Below are positions 61,850 through 64,000 of a stretch of DNA of 64,000 nucleotides, in pieces. A model generated the notes under the pieces. It made no database searches. It was not told where the DNA came from and saw only the letters and a program-made list of their open reading frames with translations. The stretch is from JAGWAJ01 sp026707615 (GTDB lineage Bacteria; Acidobacteriota; Vicinamibacteria; Vicinamibacterales; UBA8438). Where the stretch lies: assembly GCA_965207595.1 (NCBI GenBank), contig CBDBMW010000012.1, positions 2,356,001 through 2,420,000 of the forward strand, written 5' to 3'. The position numbers and the translations under genes are program-made. Position 1 is the stretch's first letter. Every line of letters begins with the position of its first letter.

Positions 61850-62626
61850 ATGACGCTCGCACCGTCGGCGCCGCCGCCGGAGGCGCGCGCCCGCAAGCGG
61901 CTGACCGCGGCGGGGCGCCGGGCGCAGTTGCTCGACGTCGCGGTGTCCGTGTTCGGCGAGCGGGGCTTCGGCGGGTCGACGACCAAGGCGATCGCCGCGG
62001 CGGCGGGCGTCAGCGAAGCGACGATCTTCCGCCACTTCCCGTCCAAGGACGCCCTGTATGTCGCGGCGCTCGAGCAGCGGACCGGCGTCGGCACCGCCCG
62101 GCTCGTGTCGGTCCTCGAGGGCTACGCGGAGCAGGGGGAAGACGAGGGGTTGCTGCGGACGCTCATCCGGTCCATATTCATCGGCTACGAGCGCGACCGG
62201 AACCTCCACCGGATGCTGCTGTACGGCTGGCTGGAGCAGGGGCCGGACGCCAACACCCGCATGTGGGAGCGGATCCGCCGCACTCCCCTGATCGCGTTCC
62301 TGGAGCGCTACGTCGCGCGGCGGCAGGCGGAGGGGGTGTTCCGTGCGGGACCGCCGGAGCTCCTCCGCCGGGCCCTGCTCGCCGTGCCCATCCAGCATGC
62401 GGTGCACGCGAAGCTCTACGGCGTCGGCGGCGAGGCGTCGAACGACGACGCGGTCGCGGACTTCTACGCCCGCCTGCTGCTCGCCGGCGTGCGCGCGGAC
62501 GGGCCGGCCGAGTCGACCGCCGCCGATGGCGCCGCGTCCGGCGTCTCCACACCGCCCGCCGGCCCCGGCTCCGCCCCGGACGCCCGCCGTGGCCGTTCCT
62601 CACCGCCGGTCGCCGACACGCGGTGA
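61850..62626 (+). CDS. TetR-family transcriptional regulator
   Basis: 258 residues. The DNA-binding helix-turn-helix is classical: RRAQLLDVAVSVFGERGFGG followed by TTKAIAAAAGVSEATIFRHF near residues 30-65. The ligand-binding half is helical and the tail is proline/serine-rich, longer than usual. Its divergent position suggests control of the TonB receptor gene and itself. No ligand can be assigned. Confidence 0.9.
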   Translation: MTLAPSAPPPEARARKRLTAAGRRAQLLDVAVSVFGERGFGGSTTKAIAAAAGVSEATIFRHFPSKDALYVAALEQRTGVGTARLVSVLEGYAEQGEDEGLLRTLIRSIFIGYERDRNLHRMLLYGWLEQGPDANTRMWERIRRTPLIAFLERYVARRQAEGVFRAGPPELLRRALLAVPIQHAVHAKLYGVGGEASNDDAVADFYARLLLAGVRADGPAESTAADGAASGVSTPPAGPGSAPDARRGRSSPPVADTR

Positions 62627-62673
62627 GCCGCGGTTCCTGTCCAGGTCGACGAAATCGAGGTGTTTCCACCGTG

Positions 62674-63378
62674 ATGAGACGTGCAGTGCGAGAGACGCGT
62701 GTGGTGTGGATTCTGGTCCTGTTGCTGGCTGGCTGCGGCGGCTCGGAGGAGGCGCCCGAGGTGATCGTCGTCGATACCCCGGGCGGCGTGTCGATCCGGG
62801 GCGAGGTCTGGGCCGACAACTGGTTCGCCTTCTACCTGGGCGATCGGCCGATCCTCGAGGACTCGACGCCGATCACGACGGAGCGCTCGTTCAACGCCGA
62901 GGCGTTCGTCTTCGGCGCCGACTACCCCCTGCAACTGAACTTCGTCGCCAGGGACTTCAAGCAGGACGACACGGGCCTGGAGTACATCGGCCGCAGCAAC
63001 CAGCAGATGGGCGACGGCGGACTCATCGCGCAGTTCACGGACGTCGCCACGGGAGCGACGATCGCCGTCACGGATGCCGCGTGGCGATGCCTCGTGATCC
63101 ACGACGCGCCGCTCGACCGCGCCTGCGAGGACGAGGACGAGCCGGTGCCCGGCGTCGGCCCCTGCGGGTTCGAGGCCACACCGGAGCCGGACGGCTGGCG
63201 CCGGCCCGACTTCGACGATTCGGCATGGCCGTCCGCGGTGGAGCACAGCGAGTCCGACGTCAGGCCGCGGGGCGGCTACGACGCGATCGAGTGGGCCGAC
63301 GGGGCGCGGTTGATCTGGGGCGCAGACCTCGAGACGCACAACACGGTCCTGTGCCGCCTCACCGTGGAGCGCCCCTGA
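62674..63378 (+). CDS. Lipoprotein of unknown function
   Basis: 234 residues with a lipobox LLLAGC near residue 21 after a hydrophobic stretch. The mature part has WADNWFAFYLGDRPI, a beta-rich middle and paired cysteines (WRCLVIHDAPLDRACED). GTG 62671 is an alternative start. It is 47 bp after the TetR gene. No family is recognised. Confidence 0.75.
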   Translation: MRRAVRETRVVWILVLLLAGCGGSEEAPEVIVVDTPGGVSIRGEVWADNWFAFYLGDRPILEDSTPITTERSFNAEAFVFGADYPLQLNFVARDFKQDDTGLEYIGRSNQQMGDGGLIAQFTDVATGATIAVTDAAWRCLVIHDAPLDRACEDEDEPVPGVGPCGFEATPEPDGWRRPDFDDSAWPSAVEHSESDVRPRGGYDAIEWADGARLIWGADLETHNTVLCRLTVERP

Positions 63379-63522
63379 CGGTGGAAGGGTCCGACCGCGC
63401 GGTCAGGCTCGCGCGGGCGAGGGCGCTTGCCGAAGAGACTCCATGGACCTCGTGCTCGTCGGCAAGCTCCGACTCGCTGACCCGCAGACGGGCCGCGAGC
63501 CGGAACCGCGCCGAGGACGGAC

Positions 63523-64000
63523 GTGACCGGCACTCGCCGGAGCCGTCCGAAGCTCTCCCGGGAGGCCGCAACCCGATTGTGGCTGCACCGCCAGGGGCTC
63601 GACCGGCCTCGTGGGTCGGCGTCGCTCCGCGCCGCGGCCTTCGTCGACCACCTGGAACGGGCGGGCGCCCTCCAGCTCGACAGCGTCAACGTCGTGGACC
63701 GCGCCCACTACCTGACCCTCTGGAGCCGGTTCGGCTCGTACGACCGCTCGAAAGTGGATCGGTGGGTGTACGAAGACCGTCTCGCGTACGAGTACTGGGG
63801 ACACGAAGCCTCGATCCTTCCCATGTCCCATCTCCCTCTCGGGCGGCGGCGCATGCGACGATTCCCTCCCGCGAGCTGGTCGGGGCGCGCGTGGTGGGCC
63901 GAATTCGCGACCTCGACCGCGTCGATGCGGCGCGTGCTGCGGCGGCTGCGCGCGGAGGGGCCGCTGGAGAGCGTCGACTTCCAGCCGCGGCCGGCGGAAC
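63523..64000 (+). CDS. YcaQ-like winged-helix DNA-binding/glycosylase protein, cut by the window end
   Basis: The frame runs from GTG 63523 to the window edge (159 codons) without a stop. GALQLDSVNVVDRAHYLTLWSRFGSYD and YEYWGHEASILPMSHLP are diagnostic blocks of the YcaQ/AlkX family, which unhooks DNA crosslinks or acts as a winged-helix protein. No strong Shine-Dalgarno is visible. Confidence 0.8.
   Translation, partial: MTGTRRSRPKLSREAATRLWLHRQGLDRPRGSASLRAAAFVDHLERAGALQLDSVNVVDRAHYLTLWSRFGSYDRSKVDRWVYEDRLAYEYWGHEASILPMSHLPLGRRRMRRFPPASWSGRAWWAEFATSTASMRRVLRRLRAEGPLESVDFQPRPAE

Overview
This is a very GC-rich (about 70% by eye) bacterial chromosome segment, most consistent with an Acidobacteriota genome near the Vicinamibacteria. 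The assignment is inferred from gene content: three loci pairing multi-domain DUF1592-type c-haem proteins with DUF1552 proteins, an Oar-like TonB-dependent receptor beside a VWFA-related secreted protein, exported ankyrin proteins, and many Tat-type or Sec leaders on metabolic enzymes. No rRNA, tRNA, CRISPR array or insertion sequence was found. Spacers of more than about 250 bp are described as features where they hold anything; those at 9220-9406, 45885-46083, 51005-51263 and 1-84 show nothing recognisable beyond what is listed.

Layout. 1-2.7 kb: lepA and lepB. 2.7-9.2 kb: an exported ankyrin protein divergent from a DUF1592 / DUF1552 / class-II cytochrome c cluster. 9.4-11.5 kb: two small unknown genes and a secreted CxxCH protein. 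11.7-13.7 kb: a sodium:solute symporter with a small membrane partner. 13.8-21.1 kb: a metallo-beta-lactamase-fold hydrolase, a second DUF1592 / DUF1552 pair followed by another exported ankyrin protein, and an SDR. 21.2-23.5 kb: a small accessory island with a tripartite toxin / antitoxin / SecB-like chaperone module and a HEPN-motif protein. 23.6-29.5 kb: a carboxymuconolactone decarboxylase-like protein, DinB, a giant DUF5916 outer-membrane protein, an exported VOC protein and a nucleoside hydrolase. 29.5-33.9 kb (minus strand): a small membrane protein, a three-PAS histidine kinase, and a GbsR-like regulator overlapping a TIGR01777 epimerase.

34-38.7 kb holds exported enzymes: an NHL protein behind a 76-bp tandem duplication, a dienelactone hydrolase, and two tandem FMN alpha-hydroxy-acid oxidases. 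At 38.75-40.4 kb there is a decayed two-gene ATPase module sitting in the truncated 5' end of a gamma-glutamylcyclotransferase gene. 40.5-49.9 kb: a quinoprotein dehydrogenase, VOC protein, threonine aldolase-like enzyme, a GIY-YIG-like protein converging on an AAA ATPase, an orphan RHH antitoxin, bpt, a Tat-exported amidohydrolase and an FG-GAP protein. 50-64 kb: two paralogous secreted proteins, a third DUF1592 / DUF1552 pair in inverted gene order, the VWFA protein and TonB receptor, a divergent TetR regulator, a lipoprotein and the 5' end of a YcaQ-like gene.

How the genes may work together (inference): much of the window encodes cell-envelope oxidative and uptake machinery, in which c-haem DUF1592 proteins, exported flavo- and quinoproteins and TonB/DUF5916 outer-membrane proteins would process and import organic substrates. 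Small defence or addiction cassettes, some intact and some decaying, are interspersed.
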